In this document: positions 27,787-37,751 of the stretch, in pieces
Position numbering within the stretch: the stretch's first letter is position 1
How the letters are laid out: every line of letters starts with the position of its first letter
Source of the DNA: Kosakonia cowanii JCM 10956 = DSM 18146
GTDB lineage: Bacteria > Pseudomonadota > Gammaproteobacteria > Enterobacterales > Enterobacteriaceae
Direction: 5' to 3'
NCBI RefSeq assembly: GCF_001975225.1
Contig: NZ_CP019445.1
Coordinates: 2,790,001 to 2,854,000, forward strand
Length of the DNA stretch: 64,000 nt
The notes under the pieces: generated by a model
Databases searched by the model: none
What the model saw: the letters and a program-made list of their open reading frames with translations, nothing else
Told to the model about the DNA's origin: nothing
Translations under genes and position numbers: made by a program

Positions 27787-28902
27787 ATGAAACTGAAGGG
27801 AAAACGCAGGACAGGGTTGTTTGTGCTGATCGTCATCATAGTGCTGGCGGCTTTCTGGCTCTGGAGCAAGTTAAATGCGCCGGTGGTGCAGTATCAGACG
27901 CTGATTGTTAAGCCGGGCGAGCTGCAACAAATGGTGCTGGCAACCGGCAAACTCGACGCGCTTCGCAAAGTTGACGTCGGCGCGCAGGTCAACGGTGAGT
28001 TACAGCGCCTGACGGTCAACATCGGCGATAAGGTGAAGAAAGATCAGCTGCTGGGCATCATTGACCCGGCGCAGGCGGAAAACCAGATTAAAGAAGTGGA
28101 AGCGACGCTGATGGAGCTGCGGGCGCAGCGCCGCCAGGCGCAGGCCGAGCTGAAGCTGGCGCAGGTGACTTATGGACGTCAGCAGCAGCTGGTGCAGAGC
28201 CACCTGGTGTCGCGCCAGGATCTTGACACTTCGGCCACGGATGTCGCCGTAAAACAGGCGCAGATTGGCACCATCGATGCGCAGATCAAACGTAACCAAG
28301 CGACGCTCGATACGGCAAAAACCAATCTCGATTACACCCGCATCCTCGCGCCGATGGACGGGGAGGTGACGCAAATCACCACTCTGGAAGGGCAGACGGT
28401 GATTGCCATGCAGCAGGCGCCGAACATTCTGACGGTCGCCGACATGAGTACCATGCTGGTGAAAGCGCAGGTCTCCGAAGCGGATGTCATTCATCTCAAA
28501 CCGGGGCAAAAAGCGTGGTTCACCGTGCTGGGCGATCCGGGTACCCGCTATGAAGGGGTACTGAAAGATATTCTGCCGACCCCGGAGAAGGTCAACGACG
28601 CCATCTTCTACTACGCGCGTTTTGAAGTGCCCAACCCGCAGGGCGTGCTGCGTCTGGAGATGACCGCGCAGGTGCAGATCCAGCTCACCGGGCAGAAAAA
28701 CGTGCTGACCATTCCGCTGGCGGCGCTCGGCGAGCCGGTTGGCGATAACCGCTATAAGGTCAAAGTGCTGCGCAATGGCGAGACCCGCGAGCGGGAGGTG
28801 ATCCTCGGCGCGCGTAACGATACCGATGTAGTGGTGGTCAAAGGGCTGGACGCGGGCGATGAAGTGGTGATCGGCGAGCGGAAAGAGGGCGCGGCGCAAT
28901 GA
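27787..28902 (+). CDS. macA: Macrolide efflux periplasmic adaptor MacA
   Basis: Membrane fusion protein that couples the MacB ATPase to TolC for export of macrolides, heme precursors and enterotoxin. It has 371 residues from the ATG at 27787, the E. coli length. An N-terminal membrane anchor (about 10-28) is followed by a biotinyl-lipoyl half-motif, a long coiled coil ([21 protein letters not shown] region, 90-170) and the beta-barrel [22 protein letters not shown] segment (here VADMSTM). The stop overlaps the macB start (ATGA). Confidence 0.96.
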   Translation: MKLKGKRRTGLFVLIVIIVLAAFWLWSKLNAPVVQYQTLIVKPGELQQMVLATGKLDALRKVDVGAQVNGELQRLTVNIGDKVKKDQLLGIIDPAQAENQIKEVEATLMELRAQRRQAQAELKLAQVTYGRQQQLVQSHLVSRQDLDTSATDVAVKQAQIGTIDAQIKRNQATLDTAKTNLDYTRILAPMDGEVTQITTLEGQTVIAMQQAPNILTVADMSTMLVKAQVSEADVIHLKPGQKAWFTVLGDPGTRYEGVLKDILPTPEKVNDAIFYYARFEVPNPQGVLRLEMTAQVQIQLTGQKNVLTIPLAALGEPVGDNRYKVKVLRNGETREREVILGARNDTDVVVVKGLDAGDEVVIGERKEGAAQ

Positions 28903-30845
28903 CCGCCCTGCTTGAACTGAAGGAGATTCGCCGCAGCTACCCCTCTGGCGACGGCATGGTGGAAGTGCTGAAAGGCATTACGCTCACCATAAACGCAGGC
29001 GAGATGGTGGCGATTGTGGGCGCGTCCGGCTCCGGTAAATCGACGCTGATGAACATTCTCGGCTGTCTCGATAAGCCGACCCGCGGCACCTATCGCGTGG
29101 CGGGAACGGATGTTTCGACCCTCAGCGGCGACGCGCTGGCGCAGCTGCGCCGCGAGCACTTTGGTTTTATCTTTCAGCGCTACCATCTGCTCTCCCATCT
29201 GACCGCCGCACAGAATGTTGAAGTGCCAGCAGTCTATGCCGGGACGGAGCGCAAAGCGCGGCTGGCCCGCGCCAAAGAGTTGCTGACGCGCCTCGGGCTT
29301 GGCGATCGCAGCGAGTATCAACCCTCGCAGCTCTCCGGCGGCCAGCAGCAGCGCGTCAGTATTGCCCGTGCGTTGATGAACGGCGGGCAGGTGATCCTCG
29401 CCGATGAGCCAACCGGCGCGCTGGATAGCCACTCCGGCGAAGAGGTGATGGCGATCCTCCATCAGCTGCGCGATCGCGGCCACACGGTGATTATCGTCAC
29501 TCACGATCCGCAGGTTGCCGCGCAGGCTGAGCGGATCATTGAGATCCGCGATGGCGAAATTATTGCCAATCCGCCGGCAAAAACTACCGCCGCCTCTGCG
29601 GCAAAGCATGAAAGCGTTGTCACCTCCGTCGGCGGCTGGCGGCAGTTCACCAGCCGTTTCCAGGAAGCGCTGACCATGGCCTGGCGGGCGATGGCGGCCA
29701 ACAAAATGCGCACCTTGCTCACCATGCTCGGCATTATTATCGGTATCGCCTCGGTCGTGTCGATTGTGGTAGTGGGCGATGCGGCCAAGCAACTGGTGCT
29801 GGCAGATATCCGCTCCATCGGCACCAACACCATCGATGTCTACCCCGGTAAAGATTTTGGTGATGATGAGCCACAAAACCAGCAGGCGCTGAAGTATGAC
29901 GATCTGCTTGCCATTCAAAAGCAGCCGTGGGTGCGCTCAGCTACGCCATCGGTGTCGCAAAACCTGCGTCTGCGTTACGGCAATATCGACGTGGCGGCCA
30001 GCGCGAACGGCGTCAGCGGGCAATATTTTAATGTTTACGGTATGACCTTTAGCGAAGGCACCGCGTTTAACGCCGAGCAGCAGGGCAGGCGCGCGCAGGT
30101 GGTGGTGCTCGACAGCAATACCCGGCGGCAGCTCTTCCCGGATAAAGCCAGCGTAGTGGGTGAAGTGATTCTGGTCGGTAATATGCCGGCGACGGTGATT
30201 GGTGTGGCGGAGGAGAAGCAGTCGATGTTCGGCAGCAGCAAGATCCTGCGCGTCTGGCTGCCTTACAGCACCATTGCCGGGCGGATTATGGGCCAGTCAT
30301 GGCTCAACTCCATTACCGTGCGCGTAAATGAGGGCTACAGCAGTGAACAAGCCGAGCAGCAATTGACGCAGCTGTTAAATCTTCGCCACGGTAAAAAGGA
30401 TTTCTTTGTCTGGAACATGGACGGGGTGCTGAAAACGGCAGAGAAAACGACTCGTACGCTGCAGCTCTTTTTAACGCTGGTGGCGGTGATCTCGCTACTG
30501 GTAGGCGGGATTGGCGTGATGAATATCATGCTGGTGTCGGTCACCGAGCGTACCCGGGAGATTGGCATCCGAATGGCGGTGGGCGCACGTGCGGGCGACG
30601 TGCTGTCACAGTTTCTGATTGAAGCGGTGTTTGTCTGCCTGGTGGGCGGTGCGCTGGGCGTGATGCTGTCGATGCTGATCGCCTTCACTCTGCAACTCTT
30701 TCTGCCCGGCTGGGAGATTGGCTTCTCGCCGGTTGCGCTGTTAACGGCGTTTTTGTGCTCCACCTTTACCGGCGTGCTGTTTGGCTGGCTTCCTGCCCGC
30801 AATGCCGCGCGGCTCGATCCGGTGGATGCGCTGGCGCGCGAGTAA
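28899..30845 (+). CDS. macB: Macrolide export ATP-binding/permease MacB
   Basis: 648-residue ABC exporter with the nucleotide-binding domain fused to a four-helix mechanotransmission membrane domain, the E. coli length. Walker [10 protein letters not shown] (about 43-51), signature [15 protein letters not shown], Walker [14 protein letters not shown]; the first membrane helix follows [20 protein letters not shown], then a large periplasmic domain and three C-terminal helices with the [12 protein letters not shown] motif. It partners MacA and TolC. The overlapping start indicates coupling with macA. Confidence 0.97.
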   Translation: MTALLELKEIRRSYPSGDGMVEVLKGITLTINAGEMVAIVGASGSGKSTLMNILGCLDKPTRGTYRVAGTDVSTLSGDALAQLRREHFGFIFQRYHLLSHLTAAQNVEVPAVYAGTERKARLARAKELLTRLGLGDRSEYQPSQLSGGQQQRVSIARALMNGGQVILADEPTGALDSHSGEEVMAILHQLRDRGHTVIIVTHDPQVAAQAERIIEIRDGEIIANPPAKTTAASAAKHESVVTSVGGWRQFTSRFQEALTMAWRAMAANKMRTLLTMLGIIIGIASVVSIVVVGDAAKQLVLADIRSIGTNTIDVYPGKDFGDDEPQNQQALKYDDLLAIQKQPWVRSATPSVSQNLRLRYGNIDVAASANGVSGQYFNVYGMTFSEGTAFNAEQQGRRAQVVVLDSNTRRQLFPDKASVVGEVILVGNMPATVIGVAEEKQSMFGSSKILRVWLPYSTIAGRIMGQSWLNSITVRVNEGYSSEQAEQQLTQLLNLRHGKKDFFVWNMDGVLKTAEKTTRTLQLFLTLVAVISLLVGGIGVMNIMLVSVTERTREIGIRMAVGARAGDVLSQFLIEAVFVCLVGGALGVMLSMLIAFTLQLFLPGWEIGFSPVALLTAFLCSTFTGVLFGWLPARNAARLDPVDALARE

Positions 30846-30848
30846 TAA

Positions 30849-30875
30849 AAATGCCAGCCCACCGGGCTGGCATTT
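30849..30875. terminator. Bidirectional terminator between macB and cspD
   Basis: Perfect 12-base stem AAATGCCAGCCC / GGGCTGGCATTT (30849-30860 and 30864-30875) with a 3-base loop, between the convergent macB and cspD stops. T/A tracts on the flanks are short. Confidence 0.75.
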
Positions 30876-30908
30876 CACTGCACTTTGTACACAACGAAGT
30901 CACAGGCG

Positions 30909-31130
30909 TCAGGCTATCGCTTCCAGTTCTACTGGCACGATAAGACTGGCATGATTGCCTTTAGGGCCCTGGTGTACATCAAACCGGACCGTCTGCCCGG
31001 CTTTTAACGTTCTGTAACCATCCATCTGGATGGTGGAGTAATGGGCGAAGATATCTTCACCACCGCCTTCCGGGCAGATGAAGCCAAACCCTTTGGCATT
31101 GTTGAACCACTTTACAGTACCCATTTCCAT
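30909..31130 (-). CDS. cspD: Cold-shock-like protein CspD
   Basis: Nucleic-acid-binding OB-fold protein that inhibits replication initiation and elongation in stationary phase and persister cells in E. coli. It has 73 residues from the ATG at 31130 (MEMGTVKWFNNAKGFGFI); RNP1-like KGFGFI and RNP2-like DIFAHY motifs are present. The C-terminus EAIA is one residue shorter than in E. coli. The longer frame to 31202 has no counterpart. In E. coli CspD is degraded by Lon. Confidence 0.96.
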   Translation of the reverse strand: MEMGTVKWFNNAKGFGFICPEGGGEDIFAHYSTIQMDGYRTLKAGQTVRFDVHQGPKGNHASLIVPVELEAIA

Positions 31131-31601
31131 GCTTCGACATCCTTCGTAAAACTTATTTAAGTAAGATGGAATGAACCGGTGGCGGAGCGGCGGGTTGTTC
31201 AAAACCTCGCCAACTCACGACTCTACAATTTAGATAATTCGTATAATGCGTCAAGTATTTGGCAAGCATTCTGGGAGACAGCGCATCAATTTTTTGAAAC
31301 AGTTAACGCTATGGTAAAAAAATGTGATGCAGGTCTCGAATATGGCTATTCCCCAGCTATCTGTTGCGCAATACAAACCTTAATTACCAGTGATTTAAAA
31401 TGTAATTTAATAAGTTATTAATTCACGTGAATTATCCTAATCCAAATAAATTATTTACCCTTTCGCCTTAATGCGATTATTCAAAAATTATCCGAGAGCA
31501 TTCTTGTATATTAATCCACTTTAAGGGCTGAAAAGAAAAGCACCGTGAAAGGTACTATTAGCGACGCAACGTTGGTGTAAATAAAAAAGGATGAAGTTAC
31601 A
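31131..31601. other. AT-rich intergenic region between cspD and the lipase gene (471 bp)
   Basis: Markedly AT-rich compared with the neighbours: 12 of 60 bases are G or C at 31381-31440 and 19 of 60 at 31441-31500. It must hold the cspD promoter (leftward) and the lipase promoter (rightward). A perfect TATAAT lies at 31242-31247 and TATATT at 31507-31512 on the plus strand, both without convincing -35 elements. An 80-codon frame (31179-31421) is present but lacks a ribosome site or recognisable composition, so I do not call it a gene. Confidence 0.5.
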
Positions 31602-32861
31602 TTGAAAACTTTAAAGAAATTATCTTTAGCGCTATTGGTATCAGCTTCGCTTATTAATTCCTCTTTCGTCGCGGCGGAGACAGTCGACGCGGCTCCACAA
31701 AACATGGCCCAAAAAGGAAATCACTATCCCCTGATTTTTGTTCATGGTGTTGTCGGCTGGGGCCCCGATGAAATGCTGGGTTTCAAATATTGGGGCGGGT
31801 TTGATGACACCATTGCCTATTTAAATAGCAATGGGGTGGAGTCTTACGCCGCCGTTGTTGGGCCGGTTTCCAGCAACTGGGATCGCGCGGTTGAGCTCTA
31901 TTACTATATTAAAGGCGGCACCGTTGATTATGGCGCCGCCCATTCCCTGAAAGCGAACCATGCCCGCTACGGTAAAACTTACCCCGGCATCTATCCACAC
32001 TGGGATGAGCACCATAAGATCCACCTCGTTGGCCACAGTATGGGCGGGTTAACCAGCCGCCAGCTGGTCGATATGCTGCAGGATGGCAGCGAAGAGGAGC
32101 GCGCGTTCCATGAATCGCACCCCGGAACAGAGCTCTCTCCGCTTTTTGAAGGCGGGAAAGATTATGTTTTCAGCGTCACTACCGTCGCGACGCCAAATAA
32201 TGGCAGCTCGTTTGCACAAGATAAAAACCTGATCGTTGGCCTGATTGAAGATATGGTCCGCAAAGCGGCGACTATTGCCGGCGTGTCGTCGCTCTCTTCA
32301 TTTGTTTATGATTTCAAACTCGACCAGTTTGGCCTGCGCCGCGATCCGGATGAGAGCCTGGCTGAATATATTCGCGATGTTTTCACCAGCAGCATCTGGG
32401 ATTCGAAGGATATTGCCTCTTACGATCTCTCGGTAGTTGGCGTCAGTGCGAATAAGCAGTACCTGGAGACTAAGCCCAACGTCTATTATTTCTCGCATAC
32501 CGGTAAAACAACCGTTGGCGTGCCGTTTACCTCTTTCCAGATCCCCGGCGTCTATACCAATCCACTGCTGGTGCCGTCAGCAACCTATATGGGTAAAACC
32601 ATTACCGATCCGCAAACATCATTAATTAATGCCACCTGGACGACGAATGATGGGCTGGTGAATTCAGTTTCCAGCTATTACCCCTTTGGTGCTGATGCGA
32701 AACCCTATGATGGCCAGCCGAAAAAAGGGCAGTGGAGCTATTACCCGGTAATGTACGATTGGGATCATCTCGACTTTATGGGATTTGATGTCATCCCGCA
32801 GGCTTATGTTAATGCTTTCTATGCCGATGTTGCGAGGTCATTACTGGAGCTGGATAAATAG
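31602..32861 (+). CDS. Secreted zinc-type lipase (family I.5/I.6-like)
   Basis: Predicted exported triacylglycerol lipase of 419 residues. It starts at a TTG (31602) with AAAGGA about ten bases upstream; the only nearby ATG is followed at once by a stop. Residues 1-25 are a signal peptide (KTLKKLSLALLVSASL, cleavage near VAA-ETV). The alpha/beta hydrolase has the oxyanion segment PLIFVHGVVGWG and catalytic triad S146 (GHSMGG), D350 (TTNDGLVN) and H389 (DWDHLDFMG). Segments SSNWDRA, DYGAAHSLKANHARYG and YDFKLDQFGLRRDPDES match Geobacillus/Staphylococcus lipases, and D94, H114, H120 and D241 align with the structural zinc ligands of Geobacillus L1 lipase (D61, H81, H87, D238). K-12 has no gene between cspD and clpS. 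No lipase foldase is adjacent, consistent with this family. Substrate range and export route are not shown. Confidence 0.9.
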   Translation: MKTLKKLSLALLVSASLINSSFVAAETVDAAPQNMAQKGNHYPLIFVHGVVGWGPDEMLGFKYWGGFDDTIAYLNSNGVESYAAVVGPVSSNWDRAVELYYYIKGGTVDYGAAHSLKANHARYGKTYPGIYPHWDEHHKIHLVGHSMGGLTSRQLVDMLQDGSEEERAFHESHPGTELSPLFEGGKDYVFSVTTVATPNNGSSFAQDKNLIVGLIEDMVRKAATIAGVSSLSSFVYDFKLDQFGLRRDPDESLAEYIRDVFTSSIWDSKDIASYDLSVVGVSANKQYLETKPNVYYFSHTGKTTVGVPFTSFQIPGVYTNPLLVPSATYMGKTITDPQTSLINATWTTNDGLVNSVSSYYPFGADAKPYDGQPKKGQWSYYPVMYDWDHLDFMGFDVIPQAYVNAFYADVARSLLELDK

Positions 32862-32875
32862 TTCTGAAATAAATA

Positions 32876-32907
32876 AAAAGACGAACCCTCAGCGGTTCGT
32901 TTTTTTA
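32876..32907 (+). terminator. Rho-independent terminator of the lipase gene
   Basis: Stem ACGAACC / GGTTCGT (32881-32887 and 32894-32900) with a six-base loop, extended by A/T pairing and followed by seven Ts. It lies 14 bases past the lipase stop, so the lipase is a one-gene unit separate from clpS. Confidence 0.85.
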
Positions 32908-33192
32908 TTTAGCATAATGTTTAAAATTTAAAAAAAAGAAAAATAAGATACTTTGAAATCTTTTTACACAGGTGAAATGGCAAGGATCGCCAAAAAAAAC
33001 TATAATCGAGCCATATAATGTGCACTAAGCAGGACATCTTCACATAACCATCCACTTAATGTTGTTATTCAAATGCAGGGCGATCCATTATAGTTGCCTG
33101 ACATCTGATGCTGATTGAAAATGCATCTAAACTCATGTAATCGGCCGATTAGACGTGCGCCGGAACCTGTAACCTAAGATGAAGCGCTAACG
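32908..33192 (+). other. clpS-clpA upstream region
   Basis: Together with the terminator this makes a 331-bp gap before clpS. A perfect -10 hexamer TATAAT is at 33014-33019 with an A-rich, non-consensus -35 region; it would give a leader of about 170 bases before clpS. I see no ORF or RNA gene in it. Confidence 0.4.
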
Positions 33193-33513
33193 ATGGGTAA
33201 GAGCAATAGCTGGCTGGATTTTGAGCAATTGGCGGAAGATAAACTGCGCGACGCGCTCAAACCGCCATCGATGTACAAAGTGATGATAATGAACGATGAC
33301 TACACGCCAATGGAATTTGTTATTGACGTGCTACAAAAGTTCTTTTCTTATGATGTTGAACGTGCAACGCAACTGATGCTAACGGTTCACTATCACGGTA
33401 AGGCTATCTGCGGTGTTTTCACCGCCGAGGTCGCGGAGACGAAAGTTGCCATGGTGAACAAGTATGCAAGGGAGAACGAGCATCCGTTGCTGTGTACGCT
33501 GGAAAAAGCCTGA
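33193..33513 (+). CDS. clpS: ClpA adaptor ClpS
   Basis: N-end rule adaptor that binds proteins with N-terminal Leu, Phe, Tyr or Trp and hands them to ClpAP. It has 106 residues, the E. coli length. The core [20 protein letters not shown], with the NDD N-degron site, and [12 protein letters not shown] are conserved; substitutions are confined to the flexible N-terminus ([16 protein letters not shown]). It lies 31 bases before clpA. Confidence 0.97.
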   Translation: MGKSNSWLDFEQLAEDKLRDALKPPSMYKVMIMNDDYTPMEFVIDVLQKFFSYDVERATQLMLTVHYHGKAICGVFTAEVAETKVAMVNKYARENEHPLLCTLEKA

Positions 33514-33544
33514 CGTCAGGCAATAAAACTTGGGGGAGGTGCCT

Positions 33545-35833
33545 ATGCTCAATCAAGAACTGGAACTCAGTTTAAACATGGCTTTCGCCAGAGCGCGCGA
33601 GCACCGACATGAGTTTATGACCGTCGAGCACTTGTTACTGGCTCTGCTCAGTAACCCATCTGCCCGTGATGCGCTGGAAGCGTGTTCCGTGGATCTGGTG
33701 GCGCTGCGGCAGGAACTCGAGGCCTTCATCGAACAAACCACACCCGTCCTGCCGATGAGCGAAGAGGAGCGTGACACGCAGCCGACGCTCAGCTTCCAGC
33801 GCGTTCTGCAGCGCGCGGTGTTTCACGTTCAGTCTTCCGGACGCAGCGAAGTCTCCGGTGCGAACGTGCTGGTTGCCATCTTCAGCGAGCAGGAGTCGCA
33901 GGCGGCTTACCTGCTGCGCAAACATGAAGTCAGCCGCCTTGACGTGGTGAACTTTATCTCTCACGGCACGCGCAAAGACGAGCCGGGTCCATCCTCTGAC
34001 GCGGGCAGCAGTAGTAGCAGCCAGGCGAGCAGCGAAGAGCAAGCAGGCGGGGAGGAACGTATGGAAAACTTCACCACCAACCTTAATCAGCTTGCTCGCG
34101 TGGGCGGAATCGATCCGCTGATTGGACGTGGCAAAGAGCTCGAACGCGCCGTCCAGGTGCTGTGCCGCCGCCGTAAAAACAACCCGCTGCTGGTGGGGGA
34201 GTCGGGCGTCGGTAAAACCGCGATTGCCGAAGGGCTGGCCTGGCGAATTGTGCAGGGCGATGTGCCGGAAATTATGGCCGACTGCACCATCTACTCGCTG
34301 GATATCGGCTCACTGCTGGCAGGTACTAAATACCGTGGCGATTTCGAAAAACGCTTTAAGGCGCTGCTGAAACAGCTTGAGCAGGACAGCAACAGCATTC
34401 TGTTTATCGATGAGATCCACACCATCATCGGTGCGGGCGCTGCATCCGGCGGGCAGGTTGACGCCGCCAACCTGATTAAGCCGCTGCTCTCCAGCGGTAA
34501 GATCCGCGTGATGGGCTCCACGACCTATCAGGAGTTCAGCAACATCTTTGAAAAAGATCGCGCCCTTGCGCGCCGCTTCCAGAAAATTGATATCACTGAA
34601 CCTTCCGTTGAGGAAACGGTGCAGATTATCAACGGCCTGAAGCCGAAATATGAAGCGCACCACGATGTGCGTTACACGGCGAAAGCGGTACGCGCCGCGG
34701 TTGAGCTGGCGGTGAAATACATTAATGACCGCCATCTGCCGGACAAAGCGATTGACGTGATTGATGAGGCTGGCGCGCGAGCGCGGCTGATGCCGGTCAG
34801 CAAACGCAAGAAAACGGTTAACGTGGCGGATATTGAATCCGTGGTTGCCCGCATCGCACGTATTCCTGAGAAGAGCGTCTCTCAGAGCGATCGTGATACG
34901 TTGAAAAGCCTCGGCGACCGTCTGAAAATGCTGGTGTTTGGTCAGGATAAAGCCATTGAGGCCTTAACCGAAGCGATCAAAATGAGCCGTGCAGGGCTGG
35001 GTCAGGACCATAAACCGGTCGGCTCCTTCCTGTTTGCTGGCCCGACCGGCGTCGGTAAAACCGAGGTGACGGTACAGCTGTCGAAAGCGCTGGGCATTGA
35101 GCTGCTGCGCTTTGATATGTCCGAGTATATGGAGCGCCACACCGTGAGCCGTTTGATCGGTGCGCCTCCGGGCTATGTCGGTTTCGATCAGGGCGGCTTG
35201 CTGACCGACGCGGTGATCAAGCATCCGCATGCGGTTCTGCTGCTTGATGAGATCGAAAAAGCGCATCCTGATGTCTTTAACATCCTGTTGCAGGTGATGG
35301 ATAACGGGACGCTGACCGATAACAACGGGCGCAAGGCCGATTTCCGCAACGTCGTGCTGGTGATGACCACCAACGCCGGCGTGCGTGAAACCGAGCGTAA
35401 ATCTATCGGCCTTATCCACCAGGATAACAGCACCGATGCGATGGAAGAGATCAAAAAGATCTTTACGCCAGAGTTCCGCAACCGTCTGGACAACATCATC
35501 TGGTTCGATCATTTGTCTACCGAGGTGATCCACCAGGTGGTTGACAAATTTATCGTCGAACTTCAGGTGCAGCTGGATCAGAAGGGCGTCTCGCTGGAGG
35601 TCAGCCAGGAAGCGCGCGACTGGCTGGCAGAGAAAGGCTACGACCGTGCGATGGGTGCCCGACCAATGGCGCGTGTGATTCAGGACAACCTGAAAAAACC
35701 GCTCGCCAACGAACTGCTGTTCGGATCGCTGGTTGATGGCGGCCAGGTCACCGTCACGCTGAATAAAGAGAAGAATGAACTGGAGTATGGTTTCCACAGT
35801 GCGCAGAAGCACAAACCGGAAGCAGCACATTAA
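33545..35833 (+). CDS. clpA: ATP-dependent Clp protease ATPase subunit ClpA
   Basis: AAA+ unfoldase of the ClpAP protease. The start at 33545 ([14 protein letters not shown]) has GGGGGAGG six bases upstream and gives 762 residues (E. coli 758, the difference being in the acidic/serine linker [16 protein letters not shown]). The N-domain binds ClpS; the first AAA+ module has GESGVGKT and LFIDEIHT, the second GPTGVGKTE and [12 protein letters not shown]; the IGL loop (SIGLIHQ) contacts ClpP. An internal Met (MENFTTN) corresponds to the alternative start of the short ClpA form in E. coli. A strong terminator follows. Confidence 0.97.
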   Translation: MLNQELELSLNMAFARAREHRHEFMTVEHLLLALLSNPSARDALEACSVDLVALRQELEAFIEQTTPVLPMSEEERDTQPTLSFQRVLQRAVFHVQSSGRSEVSGANVLVAIFSEQESQAAYLLRKHEVSRLDVVNFISHGTRKDEPGPSSDAGSSSSSQASSEEQAGGEERMENFTTNLNQLARVGGIDPLIGRGKELERAVQVLCRRRKNNPLLVGESGVGKTAIAEGLAWRIVQGDVPEIMADCTIYSLDIGSLLAGTKYRGDFEKRFKALLKQLEQDSNSILFIDEIHTIIGAGAASGGQVDAANLIKPLLSSGKIRVMGSTTYQEFSNIFEKDRALARRFQKIDITEPSVEETVQIINGLKPKYEAHHDVRYTAKAVRAAVELAVKYINDRHLPDKAIDVIDEAGARARLMPVSKRKKTVNVADIESVVARIARIPEKSVSQSDRDTLKSLGDRLKMLVFGQDKAIEALTEAIKMSRAGLGQDHKPVGSFLFAGPTGVGKTEVTVQLSKALGIELLRFDMSEYMERHTVSRLIGAPPGYVGFDQGGLLTDAVIKHPHAVLLLDEIEKAHPDVFNILLQVMDNGTLTDNNGRKADFRNVVLVMTTNAGVRETERKSIGLIHQDNSTDAMEEIKKIFTPEFRNRLDNIIWFDHLSTEVIHQVVDKFIVELQVQLDQKGVSLEVSQEARDWLAEKGYDRAMGARPMARVIQDNLKKPLANELLFGSLVDGGQVTVTLNKEKNELEYGFHSAQKHKPEAAH

Positions 35834-35852
35834 TCTCTGCATTAACCTCATC

Positions 35853-35879
35853 AAACCGGGCCCTGTGCCCGGTTTTTTT
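35853..35879 (+). terminator. Rho-independent terminator of clpA
   Basis: Nine-base stem AAACCGGGC / GCCCGGTTT (35853-35861, 35867-35875), five-base loop, seven-T tract overlapping the stem end. It lies 19 bases past the clpA stop. Confidence 0.9.
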
Positions 35880-35949
35880 ATGCCTGTCGATAAGCGCGCG
35901 TGAAAAAGCGGCGTACCCTCTACTTTGTCAGCGCAAGACCCTGCCTGTC

Positions 35950-35997
35950 ACCGCAGTAAAACCGTGAGATAAACGGTTCTGCAGAGCTAACTGCGGT
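35950..35997. other. Nested inverted repeat in the clpA to small-ORF gap
   Basis: The 319-bp gap after clpA holds two nested perfect palindromes: outer arms ACCGCAGT (35950-35957) and ACTGCGGT (35990-35997), inner arms AACCGT (35960-35965) and ACGGTT (35973-35978). Together they could fold as one branched or stacked structure in RNA. A further imperfect repeat GCAATAG..GTTATTGC lies near 36085-36110. No tRNA can be recognised, although K-12 has serW in this gap. Confidence 0.45.
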
Positions 35998-36152
35998 ACT
36001 TCGTGCAAACATTCTTAATGTAAATTATTGATAATAATAAAAATATTGCCGTGTAAGCCGTTTTTTTGTAGGTTGTTTTAATGCGCAATAGCGCTGAAGT
36101 GGGTTATTGCCATGAAAAGGAATCAGAAGTTGGTCAATAAGGAGGAGATACC

Positions 36153-36338
36153 ATGAGGCATATTTTTATACCTGTAATGCTCAGTTTTTTACTGCTTGCT
36201 CCGCTTGCAGGAAAAGCCGCTACCTGTAACTTCTACAGCAAATGGTGGCCAGTCTGTCGCGATCCGGCGTCCGGCCCGGATATCGGTACCTCTGAATGGA
36301 GAGCCTGTCGCGAGCGGGGCGGCTGCCACTATCCCTGA
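36153..36338 (+). CDS. Small exported four-cysteine peptide, unrecognised
   Basis: A 61-residue ORF with a very strong ribosome site (AAGGAGGAGATACC before the ATG). Residues 1-22 form a signal peptide (basic MRH, hydrophobic core VMLSFLLLAPLAG, cleavage near GKA-ATC). The mature peptide of about 38 residues has four cysteines (ATCNFY, PVCRDP, RACRER, GGCHYP) and three tryptophans, suggesting two disulfides in the periplasm. It stands alone between clpA and the convergent infA, where K-12 has tRNA gene serW. I recognise no family and assign no function; coding status rests on the ribosome site and signal peptide. Confidence 0.65.
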   Translation: MRHIFIPVMLSFLLLAPLAGKAATCNFYSKWWPVCRDPASGPDIGTSEWRACRERGGCHYP

Positions 36339-36382
36339 TCGTTAAAAGCGATTTTTTAAGTAGCGGCTGAAGCAGAAACAGA

Positions 36383-36406
36383 AAAGGCCGGGATTACCCG
36401 GCCTTT
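36383..36406. terminator. Bidirectional terminator between small ORF and infA
   Basis: Ten-base perfect stem AAAGGCCGGG / CCCGGCCTTT with an ATTA loop, placed between the convergent stops at 36338 and 36440. A/T tracts on both sides allow use in both directions; it is the natural infA terminator. Confidence 0.85.
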
Positions 36407-36439
36407 AAATTAGGTGCGCAGTTGCGCTAGCGGAAGATC

Positions 36440-36661
<222 letters not shown>

Positions 36662-36947
36662 ATCCTCGGGGGTATCACTACCATAATTTTTTGAATCGGC
36701 AAGATAATGCCGAAGTTCGTGTGTTAAGTAAAGATTTGTGCTGATAAAACGCAGCAAAACAGCTTTTGCCGATTCCCCGCACGCCGCAGCCAGAGCGCCA
36801 GTAAAGCGCAACCGTAAAGGGGAGCGGTAGAAGTAAACGAAGGGCATCCCTGATACGAACGACTCCCGGATGGGGCGGGGCAACAGGCAAAAGCTGCTAC
36901 GAGCGACCATTATAACACTCTGAATACAAATGTGCCGAAAACATTCT

Positions 36948-37649
36948 TCAACGAGCCGGAAAGAGCCGACGGGGCACCCAAAAGTGTGAAGGAAGCGGGG
37001 CCAGACGTAGTTCCGCGAGGTATTGCAGATAGTCGCGGCGGGGGATCTCCACCGCGCCAAGGGAAGCGGTATGGCTATTAAGCACCTGGCAATCAATCAA
37101 TTTACCGCCAAGTCTCGCGAACTCCTCGCTAAAGACCAGCAGGGCGGTTTTCGAGGCATTTACGCGTCGGCTGAACATCGACTCACCGCAGAAAAGCGAG
37201 CCCTGCGCGACGCCATACATCCCACCTACCAGCTCGTCGCCTTCCCACACTTCAATCGAGTGCGCATGACCCAGTTCATGCAAACGGTGGTAAGCCATGA
37301 CGATATCGGGCGTAATCCACGTGCCTTCGTCACGATCGTCTGAACAACCATCAATGACCTGGCCAAAAGCGTGGTTCAGCGTCACGCGATAAGGTGAGGT
37401 TTTATGAAAGCGCTTCATGCTGCGGCTGACGTGAAAATTTTCCGGCCATAATACGGCGCGCGGATCGGGCGACCACCAGAGGATAGGATCACCCGGTGAA
37501 AACCACGGGAAAATCCCGCGCTGATAGGCCATCAGCAAGCGCGCCGGACTTAAGTCGCCACCAAGCGCCAGCAGCCCGTTGGGTTCACGCAGCGCCGCTT
37601 CCGGCGAAGGGAATGCAATAGAGTGACGAGAAAGCTGAACCAGGCGCAT
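36948..37649 (-). CDS. aat: Leucyl/phenylalanyl-tRNA--protein transferase Aat
   Basis: Transfers Leu or Phe from aminoacyl-tRNA to N-terminal Arg or Lys of proteins, creating N-degrons that ClpS, encoded 4 kb away, delivers to ClpAP. It has 233 residues from the ATG at 37649 ([17 protein letters not shown]). Conserved blocks: [25 protein letters not shown] (core GGDLSP), [16 protein letters not shown], and [22 protein letters not shown]. coli is 234 residues. An upstream in-frame start would add six residues. Confidence 0.97.
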   Translation of the reverse strand: MRLVQLSRHSIAFPSPEAALREPNGLLALGGDLSPARLLMAYQRGIFPWFSPGDPILWWSPDPRAVLWPENFHVSRSMKRFHKTSPYRVTLNHAFGQVIDGCSDDRDEGTWITPDIVMAYHRLHELGHAHSIEVWEGDELVGGMYGVAQGSLFCGESMFSRRVNASKTALLVFSEEFARLGGKLIDCQVLNSHTASLGAVEIPRRDYLQYLAELRLAPLPSHFWVPRRLFPAR

Positions 37650-37751
37650 GACTGCAACGCTCCACAATGCGACAAGTGACCTCTGTTAATATCGTCATCT
37701 TTCGCTCTTGCTTCAGTGTTGGTGACGCGAGAGCGAAAATGAGTCAAACCA

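Noticed and set aside
31179..31421. 80-codon ORF between cspD and the lipase
   Set aside because: No ribosome site, no recognisable domain or signal, very AT-rich, and random open frames are expected in such DNA.
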